A DNA stretch of 45,204 nt from Aequorivita aquimaris (GTDB taxonomy: Bacteria > Bacteroidota > Bacteroidia > Flavobacteriales > Flavobacteriaceae): contig NZ_JRWG01000014.1 in the NCBI RefSeq assembly GCF_001573155.1, positions 1 to 45,204 of the forward strand, given 5' to 3'. Below the pieces are notes generated by a model. It worked only from the letters and a program-made list of their open reading frames with translations, did no database searches and had not been told where the DNA came from. A program made the translations under genes and the position numbers. Below are positions 27,959 to 35,187 of the stretch, one piece after another; within the stretch, counting starts at the first letter, position 1, and the number at the start of each line of letters is the position of its first letter.

Positions 27959-29407
27959 ATGAGTTTTGATGACGTTTATGAAAAAGAACTTTCTTTTCAA
28001 ACTGACCGCCGAAAAGCTTCAGTAGAGTTTATTAAAATCGTTAGTGATCTTTGGTACGATAAGTCCATTGAACTGGTACTTTTCCGCAACCAGCTTATAG
28101 ATCGTAACGTAAGTGAAATTTTGAATCTTCACGAATATGCTGGCGAATTTGTTCAAAAGCCAATATCAATCTTTGACTCCGTTGAAATCGCGCAGGCCAT
28201 CAAAACCTTGGATCTTCCACCCGCAAAATTGGATATCGGAAAACTAACCTATGAGTTCCATTTAGAGGACGATAAATATTCAAACGCCCTGTCATTTGTT
28301 TCAGACAAATTAAAGGATGCCAAGGAAAGCAAAAACATTGTTCCTAAAGACGTCGTTCTTTATGGTTTCGGAAGAATTGGTCGCTTGTTGGCTCGTGAGC
28401 TTATGACCCGCACCGGTCAAGGAAACCAGCTTCGCCTTCGTGCCATTGTAGTTCGTGGAAAAATGGATCAAACGGTGCTGGATAAAAGAGCAACTTTGCT
28501 TCAATATGATTCTGTACACGGCGATTTCCCCGGAACCGTGCGTACCGACCTTGAAAACAGCGCGTTGGTTATTAACGGGACTACCGTTCATATCATTTCA
28601 GCAAACAACCCTGAAGATATTGATTACACACAATACGGAATTGAAGACGCCTTGGTGATTGACAATACCGGAGCTTTCCGTGATGATGCAGCACTTAGCC
28701 GCCATCTAAAATCTAAAGGAACTTCAAAGGTTTTGCTTACCGCTCCAGGAAAAGGAGTGCCGAACATCGTTCACGGGGTGAACCAAAACGAATATGACCC
28801 GAATAAAGTAGATATCTTTTCGGCCGCATCTTGTACCACAAACGCCATCACTCCTATTTTAAAAGCAGTTGAGGATTCTTTTGGAGTGGTTCGTGGGCAT
28901 TTGGAAACAATTCACGCCTATACAAACGACCAGAATTTGGTAGACAATATGCATAGTAAATACCGTCGTGGCCGTGCTGCGGCGCTGAATATGGTAATTA
29001 CTGAAACTGGCGCTGGAAGTGCCGTTGCGAAAGCATTGCCTTCACTGGCTGGAAAACTTACCAGCAACGCAATTCGCGTTCCTGTTCCAAATGGTTCATT
29101 GGTTGTTTTGAATTTAGAAGTTGCAACCCCTACCACATTGGATGGAATTAATTCCACAATGAAAAAATACGCCCTGGAAGGCGATCTGGTTGAGCAGATA
29201 AAATATTCATTGAGCAATGAGCTTGTATCCAGTGATATTGTTGGCTCATCTGCCCCTGCTATTTATGACAGCAACGCAACTATCGTTACCGAAGATGGTA
29301 AAAATGTAGTACTTTATATTTGGTATGATAACGAGTATGGCTATAGTCATCAAGTAATCCGCTTGGCCAAGTATATTGCGCAGGTTAGGAGATATACATA
29401 TTATTAA
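27959..29407 (+). CDS. gap: Glyceraldehyde-3-phosphate dehydrogenase, long form
   Basis: GAPDH interconverts glyceraldehyde 3-phosphate and 1,3-bisphosphoglycerate. At 482 aa it is about 140 residues longer than the usual 330-340; the extra part is N-terminal (1-130) and helical. The Rossmann motif GFGRIGR is at 136-142, catalytic Cys292 is in SAASCTTNAI, and the partner histidine is H319 in HAYTNDQNL. The strand that normally ends in an Asp selecting NAD reads RAIVVRG, so NADP use is possible. Strong promoter upstream, strong terminator downstream, monocistronic. Confidence 0.94.
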   Translation: MSFDDVYEKELSFQTDRRKASVEFIKIVSDLWYDKSIELVLFRNQLIDRNVSEILNLHEYAGEFVQKPISIFDSVEIAQAIKTLDLPPAKLDIGKLTYEFHLEDDKYSNALSFVSDKLKDAKESKNIVPKDVVLYGFGRIGRLLARELMTRTGQGNQLRLRAIVVRGKMDQTVLDKRATLLQYDSVHGDFPGTVRTDLENSALVINGTTVHIISANNPEDIDYTQYGIEDALVIDNTGAFRDDAALSRHLKSKGTSKVLLTAPGKGVPNIVHGVNQNEYDPNKVDIFSAASCTTNAITPILKAVEDSFGVVRGHLETIHAYTNDQNLVDNMHSKYRRGRAAALNMVITETGAGSAVAKALPSLAGKLTSNAIRVPVPNGSLVVLNLEVATPTTLDGINSTMKKYALEGDLVEQIKYSLSNELVSSDIVGSSAPAIYDSNATIVTEDGKNVVLYIWYDNEYGYSHQVIRLAKYIAQVRRYTYY

Positions 29408-29426
29408 TAGTAATAAGCTATATATA

Positions 29427-29459
29427 AAATCCCGCTATGTTTGTAGCGGGATTTTTTTT
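29427..29459 (+). terminator. Intrinsic terminator of the GAPDH gene
   Basis: AAATCCCGCTA and TAGCGGGATTT pair around TGTTTG, followed by eight T. Confidence 0.95.
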
Positions 29460-29477
29460 GCCTATTTACTACACATG

Positions 29478-29504
29478 TAAAAACAAAGCCGCTTAAAGCG
29501 GCTT
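29478..29504 (-). terminator. Probable terminator of the DinB-family gene
   Basis: AAGCCGCT-TTA-AGCGGCTT (29486-29504) on the minus strand is followed by TGTTTTTA, 65 bases past the stop at 29570. Confidence 0.65.
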
Positions 29505-29569
29505 ATATTGTTTCAGTATTTAAAGGGGCTATGCAGCGGTTACCATTATTGGCAGTAATGTTTTTATTT

Positions 29570-30037
29570 TTAATCCCATATTTCAGGTCGATTAATTTTC
29601 ATCGCTCTTAAATATGATAGAAATTGTCCCGCGTGAACAGATTCGTGATATCCAATTCGCAATAAATATTTTCCGAGGGTTTTCTTTTCTCCATTTCCTG
29701 GGTGAACGATTTCGGTTTGGGTTAATTCTATATCTGAAAATTGTCGAACACTTTCCAAAAATTTTTCTCTATATGGTTCGGCAAACTCAAGTTCACTGGC
29801 TACGCTAATTAAGGGGCGATTTTTCCAAGGTGTTTGGTAATTTGTCATATCTCCTTGGTTGATAATAATATTCCATCCATAATCGGCTTCTAATACGTGC
29901 CTAATCATTTCTATCGCAGACATCGCTTTTTCGTCAGGTTTCCAATTATAATAGTTTTTTGGTAGCCCATTCCATAATTTTATACTCTTTCTCCTTATTT
30001 CAATAAAATTTAAAATTATGAGGTCGGATTGGTTCAT
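29570..30037 (-). CDS. DinB-family metal-binding protein
   Basis: A 155-aa four-helix-bundle protein of the DinB/YfiT superfamily. The three metal-ligand histidines are visible: H47 in MIRHVLEADYG, then H131 and H135 in GYHESVHAGQFLSYLR. Family members include thiol-dependent transferases such as bacillithiol S-transferase; the reaction here is unknown. The gene stands alone at the edge of the accessory segment, after a probable terminator from the GAPDH side and before a 180-bp spacer with no recognised element. Confidence 0.88.
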   Translation of the reverse strand: MNQSDLIILNFIEIRRKSIKLWNGLPKNYYNWKPDEKAMSAIEMIRHVLEADYGWNIIINQGDMTNYQTPWKNRPLISVASELEFAEPYREKFLESVRQFSDIELTQTEIVHPGNGEKKTLGKYLLRIGYHESVHAGQFLSYLRAMKINRPEIWD

Positions 30038-30202
30038 TTTCTTTGTTTAAAGATGTGGCTGCAGATTACTGCTAACGTTTAGTATAAAAGAAGTAGGCCT
30101 GTAAATAAGCAATTTCCTTCCAGATTATCCACAAGCCAAATCTTTTGCATTTATTTTATATTTTTTTTGAAGAACGGGATTAGTGCTTTTCATAGGAGCC
30201 AT

Positions 30203-30851
30203 TGTTGTGTGTAGTGTTTATATTCGGTTGGTGTCTTCTCTCATTGCATCTACGAAATCAGTTTCTTTTATTTTCTTTAAAAATCGCTCGTTCATATCTT
30301 GATTTAATGTGTAAAATTGAACTTCGCCAGAGTAATGAACATAACCTAAAATATCTTGTTTTTTGTTCAAAAAGTGGTTGTGGAAAAATCCGCTATCACA
30401 ATTCGTTAATATTACAAAATGTTTAAAAAACTCTTCAAGATCTACTTTGTCAACTTCTATAGCTCCGTTAAATTTTCCTGTCAGCTTGTGCTTATCAAAA
30501 TATGAGACAGCATTAATTAATGTTTCGTAATCATTTTCTTGAGCGATGTGTTTTGCAATCCACCGCATATTGTGAGCACTTAAGAATATCAGTTGGTTTA
30601 CTTCAAGTAATCCGAAAAGTTTTGATAATTCAGATGTAAGATTTTGTACAATTCTTTCATCATCTTCGTCTGTCAGTTTTACACAATAATATGAATAGAC
30701 TTTTGGAAAATGTGAAAATTCAGTTTGAGTTTCGTCATCAACTTCCCATAGTGGAAAATTCCTGTATTTGATTATCGAAATGTCTCTTGGGATTTTCTTT
30801 ATCATTTTATTTCAGGACGGGTCAACATTACACACAACATGTTTATATACG
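30203..30851. repeat. Inverted and direct repeats bounding gene 30218-30805
   Basis: TGTTGTGTGTA (30203-30213) has a perfect inverted copy TACACACAACA (30829-30839). Beside each lies a direct copy of TGTTTATATnCG (30215-30226 and 30840-30851, 11 of 12 identical). Together they frame a single gene, and the left direct repeat contains its stop codon. Confidence 0.6.
30218..30805 (-). CDS. Hypothetical protein in a cassette-like segment
   Basis: A 195-aa soluble protein of no recognised family. The N-terminal half has PLWEVDDETQTEFSHFPKVY and VYSYYCVKLTDEDDE. Around 76-82 is FLSAHNMRWIAKHI, and the C-terminal half is aromatic (GFFHNHFLNKKQDILGYVHY). There is no signal peptide, membrane helix or catalytic motif I can name. 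Its base composition is lower in GC than the flanking genes, and short repeats frame it closely, which suggests acquisition. Immunity or antitoxin-like roles are common for such solitary acidic proteins, but nothing here proves one. Confidence 0.65.
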   Translation of the reverse strand: MIKKIPRDISIIKYRNFPLWEVDDETQTEFSHFPKVYSYYCVKLTDEDDERIVQNLTSELSKLFGLLEVNQLIFLSAHNMRWIAKHIAQENDYETLINAVSYFDKHKLTGKFNGAIEVDKVDLEEFFKHFVILTNCDSGFFHNHFLNKKQDILGYVHYSGEVQFYTLNQDMNERFLKKIKETDFVDAMREDTNRI

Positions 30852-30920
30852 CATGTTTTTAAAATCTTATTGCTGCTATCCCGCACATGTGCGCCACAGC
30901 ATGCCCCCCAAATATAAAGT

Positions 30921-31283
30921 TTATTTCCCAATCACCTGCATCAAGGTTTCCACCTTCGTTTTCAACACTTTGTTCTCCTCCTCCAGCGCGGCAATGCGCT
31001 GCTGTAAGGGCAGCGCGGGGTCTGGCGCGTTGGTGGTAAAGTGTGCCGGGAGCTGGGCGGCCAGGTCCATAAAAAAGTTGTGGTTTAACCCTAACGAGAG
31101 GTGCCATAGGGTTTTACATAAAGAATTGTCCTGTTTTTGGTACCTCATGATGCTGTTGGGGCTTTTGCCCATAATCTTACTGAGCGTAGCCTTGCGGGTA
31201 CGATGCGCTTTAAAGTACGCTTTTAGCGCAATACCTAATGGGGGCATTGGGCAGTCTTGTAAGGTGTATTTCTTGTAGGCCAT
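30921..31283 (-). CDS. Helix-turn-helix / leucine-zipper DNA-binding protein
   Basis: A 120-aa protein, GC-rich compared with its neighbours. Residues about 15-66 look like a small phage-type helix-turn-helix (GIALKAYFKAHRTRKATLSK then SPNSIMRYQKQ). A Pro/Ala linker (79-92) follows. Residues 93-118 form a leucine zipper with d positions L93, L100, L107, L114 and a positions I97, N104, V111, I118; the single Asn at an a position matches the arrangement in GCN4 and favours a parallel dimer. Directly upstream, and touching the start codon, is an array of 21-bp direct repeats that it may bind. Family unknown; autoregulator, partition protein or replication-control protein are all possible. Confidence 0.7.
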   Translation of the reverse strand: MAYKKYTLQDCPMPPLGIALKAYFKAHRTRKATLSKIMGKSPNSIMRYQKQDNSLCKTLWHLSLGLNHNFFMDLAAQLPAHFTTNAPDPALPLQQRIAALEEENKVLKTKVETLMQVIGK

Positions 31284-31450
31284 AAATGATGGTTTTTAAT
31301 AATTAAATGATGGTTTATAGGTATTAAATGATGGTTTATAGATATTAAATGATGCTTTGTAGTAATTAAATGATGATTGATAGGAGTTTAACTTTGACAA
31401 ATAGCAGTTAAATGACGATTTATAGCAGTTAAACATTTAATTTTATTAAT
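31283..31450. repeat. 21-bp direct-repeat (iteron-like) array
   Basis: Units begin TAAATGATGG at 31283, 31304 and 31325, continue with variant units at 31346 (TAAATGATGC), 31367, 31388 (degenerate) and 31409 (TAAATGACGA), and a partial one at 31430, all exactly 21 bp apart. The best consensus is TAAATGATGGTTTATAG plus 4 bases. Each good unit contains TAAA-N6-TTTA dyad symmetry. An inverted copy, AAACCATCATTAAA, lies at 31504-31517. The array occupies the leader or promoter of the helix-turn-helix gene; the rest of the gap to 31598 holds a terminator and A/T-rich sequence. Confidence 0.9.
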
Positions 31451-31551
31451 TTAAGTATGGAATGTGGTAGATAAACTATGGTAGTTGCTATTTTAAGTAC
31501 AGAAAACCATCATTAAACTTGCAAAAAGCATCTCTTTTTTGTTTGCACTAT

Positions 31552-31578
31552 GCACAAAAAATACGGGCAAAGCCCGTA
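31552..31578 (-). terminator. Intrinsic terminator of gene 31599-32087
   Basis: TACGGGC-TTT-GCCCGTA on the minus strand followed by TTTTTTG, 21 bases past the stop codon. Confidence 0.9.
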
Positions 31579-31598
31579 CCTTTTCAGGGGTTCAAAAA

Positions 31599-32087
31599 CT
31601 ACGGGGTTTCCCCATCATCACTGGGCCTGCCTCCCTGCCCTTCAAAACGCACCTTGAGCCTGTTATAACTGTTCTGCGCGCCGGGCACGCCGGTGCGCGC
31701 CAAAACTTCTATCATGCCATAGGCTCCCGTGGCCATGCCATAGGTTTCATGCCCCGCCATGCGCTTTAAGTCCCGAACCCGCTGTAGAAGATCCATCAAC
31801 CGGGTTTCAATGGTTTCTCCCTGTCCAAAAAGTTGCAGGTCGTTGGCCAGATAGTCTCTGTTGTAAGTCGCATTTACGGCGGCAATGGGGTTGGTGTCCA
31901 TCTCGTTGAGCACCTCTTCGGCAAACACCTTGTTGTTCACGCTTATGGCGTTTAGGCTGCTGCGTTGTTCCGGCGTTAGGGTACTATCCGGCAGGGCGGC
32001 CTGTACCGTTGCAAGACTTTCCAGGATCGTTGTCATAACGTTTGCGTCAATTACCTGGTTCAGTAGGTTTTGGTTTGTGTTACTCAT
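31599..32087 (-). CDS. Hypothetical helical protein, GC-rich gene
   Basis: A 162-aa soluble protein I do not recognise. It appears almost wholly alpha-helical: NLLNQVIDANVMTTILESLA, a Pro-containing turn (LPDSTLTPEQRSSL), then ETRLMDLLQRVRDLKRMAG and TGAYGMIEVLARTGVPGAQNSYNRLK, with a disordered Gly/Asp tail (151-162). No signal peptide. Base composition matches the helix-turn-helix gene downstream and not the core genes, so the two may have arrived together, although a strong terminator and the 21-bp array separate their transcripts. Confidence 0.65.
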   Translation of the reverse strand: MSNTNQNLLNQVIDANVMTTILESLATVQAALPDSTLTPEQRSSLNAISVNNKVFAEEVLNEMDTNPIAAVNATYNRDYLANDLQLFGQGETIETRLMDLLQRVRDLKRMAGHETYGMATGAYGMIEVLARTGVPGAQNSYNRLKVRFEGQGGRPSDDGETP

Positions 32088-32149
32088 AGCTTAAAAATTT
32101 TAAAAGATTAATACTTTCAATTTTCGGAAAAAAACAAAAACCAGTCAAC

Positions 32150-32169
32150 GGGGGAAATCCCCCTTTTTT
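32150..32169 (+). terminator. Plus-strand terminator-like hairpin with no upstream plus gene
   Basis: GGGGG-AAAT-CCCCC followed by TTTTTT. It faces the plus strand, yet no plus-strand gene lies between 29407 and it. It may block read-through into the DUF748 gene or end an antisense RNA. Confidence 0.6.
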
Positions 32170-32300
32170 CTGTATGTGTTTTCCTACTTTTTCAACAGCT
32201 CGCCGGGGGTTCGGCAAACAGTATGTGTAGTTTTATGAGTTCATTAACTGAAAATCTGCAAGCTTTCAATCAAATTTGTTAAAATCATTTATTCTAAAAA

Positions 32301-33476
32301 ATGTCAAACAATCCTAAAAAAAGCCGTTTCAAAAAGAAACGATATATAGTTCCCATTATCATTTTAATCCTTCTCATAGCCTTTCGGCTTTACCTACCCA
32401 CCCTTGTAAAAAATTATGTAAACAAAGTGTTGGCAGACATTCCGGGCTATTATGGGCAAGTGGAGGATATAGACATTGCCCTAATTCGCGGGGCATATGT
32501 TATTAACGGCATGTACCTTAACAAAGGCACGGCAGAAAGCCAGGTGCCCTTTTTAAACTTTCCAAAAAGTGATATTTCTATTGAATGGAAATCACTCTTT
32601 AAAGGCAAAATAGTGAGCGAGATAATTATGACCAGCCCAGAGGTTATCTACGTTTTTGAAGACCAAAAAGACGAAAGCGGAGATGCCAATGTGGACGATT
32701 GGACCAAAGCTCTCACAGATCTTGTACCCATAGACATAAACCATTTTGAGGTTTACGATGGCAAGTTGGCGTTTGTACAGCTTTCCGCAGAGCCCAATAT
32801 CGATTTACAAATCAACAACCTCCAACTCACCGCAGATAACCTGCGTAATGTGGTGGAGAAGGAGCGCATACTCCCCTCACCCATTCGCGCAAGCGGTGTA
32901 TCTATTGGTAAAGGGAAGGTTTCCCTAGAAGGAAATATGAATCTTGTGAAGGAAATTCCAGATATGGACCTTTCCTTTTCGCTGCAGGATGCCGAAGCCA
33001 CGGCACTAAATGATTTTACCAGACACTATGCAGGGCTCGATTTTGACAAAGGAACCTTTGGGATTTTCAGTGAAGTAGCCATCGCTGACGGGCACCTCGT
33101 GGGCTATATTAAACCGCTTTTAACCGATACCAAACTGATTGGTGAAGACGACGGTTTTCTAGGTGTGTTATGGGAAGGATTTGTCGGGTTTTTTAAATTT
33201 ATTCTCAAAAACCAAGGCACAGATACCCTAGCCACAAAAGTACCCATAGAAGGAGATTTGAACAATGTAGAGGCAGGTATATGGCCCACTGTTTTCAATA
33301 TTTTTGAAAATGCCTGGATAAAAGCCTTTACAAGTGAAGTTGATAACGACATTGAGTTTAAGGATGCTTTTCAGGATGAGAATTTAACCCGGGAGCAAAA
33401 ACGGGAACTTAGAAAAAAAGAGCGCGAAAAACGAAGAGAAGAACGCAAAAAGGAACGCGAGGCACGCAAAGGATAA
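32301..33476 (+). CDS. DUF748 / AsmA-like membrane-anchored protein
   Basis: A 391-aa protein with a short basic N-terminus and one membrane helix (about 15-33), followed by a long periplasmic beta-rich region of the DUF748/AsmA-like type (YYGQVEDIDIALIRGAYVI, then VEVYDGKLAFV-like segments such as INHFEVYDGKLAFVQL). The last 35 residues are strongly charged (Arg/Lys/Glu repeats, likely a helical tail). AsmA-like proteins act in envelope lipid or protein homeostasis; the precise role of this one is unknown. Confidence 0.85.
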   Translation: MSNNPKKSRFKKKRYIVPIIILILLIAFRLYLPTLVKNYVNKVLADIPGYYGQVEDIDIALIRGAYVINGMYLNKGTAESQVPFLNFPKSDISIEWKSLFKGKIVSEIIMTSPEVIYVFEDQKDESGDANVDDWTKALTDLVPIDINHFEVYDGKLAFVQLSAEPNIDLQINNLQLTADNLRNVVEKERILPSPIRASGVSIGKGKVSLEGNMNLVKEIPDMDLSFSLQDAEATALNDFTRHYAGLDFDKGTFGIFSEVAIADGHLVGYIKPLLTDTKLIGEDDGFLGVLWEGFVGFFKFILKNQGTDTLATKVPIEGDLNNVEAGIWPTVFNIFENAWIKAFTSEVDNDIEFKDAFQDENLTREQKRELRKKEREKRREERKKEREARKG

Positions 33477-33493
33477 TTTGAATTATTATTGCG

Positions 33494-33502
33494 TATTTTT
33501 GC
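33494..33502 (+). promoter_or_regulatory. -7 element of the TPR-trmD transcript
   Basis: TATTTTTGC is a perfect TAnnTTTGC box 20 nt before the ATG at 33522. It rules against the TTG at 33489 as start codon. Confidence 0.6.
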
Positions 33503-33521
33503 TTCACTAAATATCTACGCA

Positions 33522-34016
33522 ATGGACCACCTTACCAAACTTGAAGAATTGCTAAACCAAGCAAATACCGACATAAAAAATGGAGCTTATGACGAAGCCA
33601 CCAATAAACTTGAAAAGATTATTGATATGGATCCAAACTTCGGAAAAGCCTATAACCACTTGGGTTATCTTTATGAAGTAAAATTCCGTGAATTTGAAAA
33701 AGGAGAAACGCTATACAAGTTGTGCCTTGAAAAAACACCCTTATACCCTCCTGTGTATTATAATTACGCAGTGCTTCTTTCCACCCTCGGAAAATATGAC
33801 GAATTAAAAGACTTACTCGATACCGCTTTAAACATCCCCGGCATTACCAAGTCTACAATTTATAATGAATACGGTATTATGCTTGAACAGCAAGGAAAGC
33901 TTGATGAAGCTATTGAACATTACAAAAAATGTGCGTTGGATACTCTGGACAAAGGCGTTCTGGAACGAGCAAAAGGCTCCATTGACCGCTGCAAAATGAA
34001 AAAAGAATTCCTGTAA
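33522..34016 (+). CDS. Tetratricopeptide-repeat protein
   Basis: A 164-aa cytoplasmic protein made of about three TPR units: [20 protein letters not shown] (first), [16 protein letters not shown] (second), and [20 protein letters not shown] near the C-terminus. It is presumably an interaction scaffold. ATG at 33522 is chosen because a perfect -7 box lies at 33494-33502, downstream of the alternative TTG at 33489. It overlaps trmD by one base (TAATG), so the two are coupled. Confidence 0.85.
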   Translation: MDHLTKLEELLNQANTDIKNGAYDEATNKLEKIIDMDPNFGKAYNHLGYLYEVKFREFEKGETLYKLCLEKTPLYPPVYYNYAVLLSTLGKYDELKDLLDTALNIPGITKSTIYNEYGIMLEQQGKLDEAIEHYKKCALDTLDKGVLERAKGSIDRCKMKKEFL

Positions 34017-34690
34017 TGCGTATTGATATAATAACAGTACTCCCCGAATTGCTACAAAGCCCTTTTGAAGTTTCTATTCTTAAGCGCGCCATTGAAAAAG
34101 GAATCGTAGAAGTACACACCCACAACCTTCGTGATTATGCTACAAATGCCTACAAACAAATAGACGATTATCAATTTGGCGGCGGTGCGGGCATGGTGAT
34201 GATGATCGAGCCTATAGATAAATGTATTTCAGAACTGAAGGCCGAAAGGGATTATGACGAAATAATCTACATGACGCCAGACGGCAAAACATTTAATCAG
34301 CATACGGCAAACGAGCTTTCGCTAAAGGAAAATATTATTATTCTCTGCGGGCATTATAAAGGTGTGGACCAACGCGTGCGCGACCATTTTATAACCCGCG
34401 AAATCTCTGTGGGCGACTTTGTGCTCAGTGGTGGTGAACTTGCAGCCGCAATTGTTTGCGATGCAGTAATTAGATTGATTCCCGGTGTATTGGGTAACGA
34501 AACAAGTGCGTTGACAGATTCATTTCAAGATAATTTATTGGCGCCGCCCATTTACACTCGCCCTGCGGAGTATAAAGGTTGGACCGTTCCTGAAATCCTT
34601 ACAAGCGGTAACACCCCAAAAATTGAAGAATGGCGTGAGGAGCAGGCGTATAAACGTACTAAGAAACGCAGGCCGGATTTGTTGGAGTAA
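34016..34690 (+). CDS. trmD: tRNA (guanine-N1)-methyltransferase TrmD
   Basis: TrmD methylates G37 of tRNAs to prevent frameshifting. The 224-aa SPOUT enzyme starts with [13 protein letters not shown] and has [24 protein letters not shown] and the trefoil-knot [13 protein letters not shown], with the usual C-terminal domain ([14 protein letters not shown]). Unlike many bacteria it is not adjacent to rpsP-rimM-rplS; rplS lies about 2.4 kb further on, beyond the sdpR-sdpI pair. Confidence 0.96.
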   Translation: MRIDIITVLPELLQSPFEVSILKRAIEKGIVEVHTHNLRDYATNAYKQIDDYQFGGGAGMVMMIEPIDKCISELKAERDYDEIIYMTPDGKTFNQHTANELSLKENIIILCGHYKGVDQRVRDHFITREISVGDFVLSGGELAAAIVCDAVIRLIPGVLGNETSALTDSFQDNLLAPPIYTRPAEYKGWTVPEILTSGNTPKIEEWREEQAYKRTKKRRPDLLE

Positions 34691-34748
34691 CCAATCTCCA
34701 CAATGCGGAAACTAGAAGCAAATTAGCAGACCAAACACTCAACATTTC

Positions 34749-34782
34749 ACTGACTTGCAGCTCTTTGCAAGCAATTATCAGT
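34749..34782. other. Nested inverted repeat between trmD and sdpR
   Basis: ACTGA-CTTGCA and TGCAAG-N6-TCAGT form a two-step stem without a T-run. Role unknown; possibly the end of the trmD transcript. Confidence 0.35.
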
Positions 34783-34808
34783 CAAAATTATTGCAAATTC
34801 AAAAAGTT

Positions 34809-34828
34809 ATTTAGATATTTGTCTAAAT
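34809..34828 (+). promoter_or_regulatory. Operator/promoter of the sdpR-like gene
   Basis: ATTTAGA-N6-TCTAAAT is a perfect 7-bp inverted repeat, 13 bases before the GTG start. Its centre overlaps a -7-like GATATTTG, so binding here by the SdpR-like protein would block its own promoter. Confidence 0.65.
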
Positions 34829-34841
34829 ACTTAAACAAATC

Positions 34842-35096
34842 GTGAAAGACATTTTCAAGGCACTGAATGATGATACCCGAAGGGAGATACTGGAACTATT
34901 GAAAAAGCAGGATCTTACTGCTGGTGAAATAGCTGATAATTTCAACATTTCAAAACCTAGCATTTCGCACCATTTGGACATTTTGCAACGTGCCGATTTA
35001 ATTACAGGCGAAAAAAAGGGACAGTTTATTCATTATTCAATAAACACGACCATTCTCGACGATGTTTTTACTTGGCTACTAACCCTTAAAAAATAG
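34842..35096 (+). CDS. sdpR: ArsR-family autorepressor, SdpR-like
   Basis: An 84-aa winged-helix ArsR protein: MKDIFKALNDDTRREILELL, then TAGEIADNFNISKPSISHHLDIL (recognition helix) and KKGQFIHYSINTTILDD. It closely matches the SdpR autorepressor pattern, in which SdpR represses its own operon with the membrane protein SdpI until SdpI sequesters it. No Cys metal site is visible. The start is GTG at 34842. The neighbouring gene encodes an SdpI-like membrane domain, as expected. Confidence 0.9.
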   Translation: MKDIFKALNDDTRREILELLKKQDLTAGEIADNFNISKPSISHHLDILQRADLITGEKKGQFIHYSINTTILDDVFTWLLTLKK

Positions 35097-35106
35097 ATAT
35101 TATGAA

Positions 35107-35154
35107 ATGCCCGCGAACAAATTATATACAAACCGAAGATATACACGCGGGCAT
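35107..35154 (+). repeat. 9-bp inverted repeat between sdpR and the sdpI fusion
   Basis: ATGCCCGCG (35107-35115) and CGCGGGCAT (35146-35154) are perfect complements around a 30-nt loop. In the mRNA this would form a stem ending 33 nt before the ATG at 35188, a possible translational or processing element. Confidence 0.6.
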
Positions 35155-35187
35155 TCCATCTTCCTATTTCTCAAATACTTTATAAAG

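Noticed and set aside
30787-31278. 163-aa plus-strand reading frame
   Set aside because: It lies opposite the HTH/zipper gene, has a Cys/Ser-rich composition typical of antisense frames and no family resemblance.
31281-31450. CRISPR array
   Set aside because: The units are contiguous with degenerate ends and no unique spacers, the period is only 21 bp, and there are no cas genes nearby.
29408-32300. Prophage or integrative element
   Set aside because: No integrase, capsid, terminase, relaxase or tRNA attachment site is visible; only small isolated accessory genes are present.
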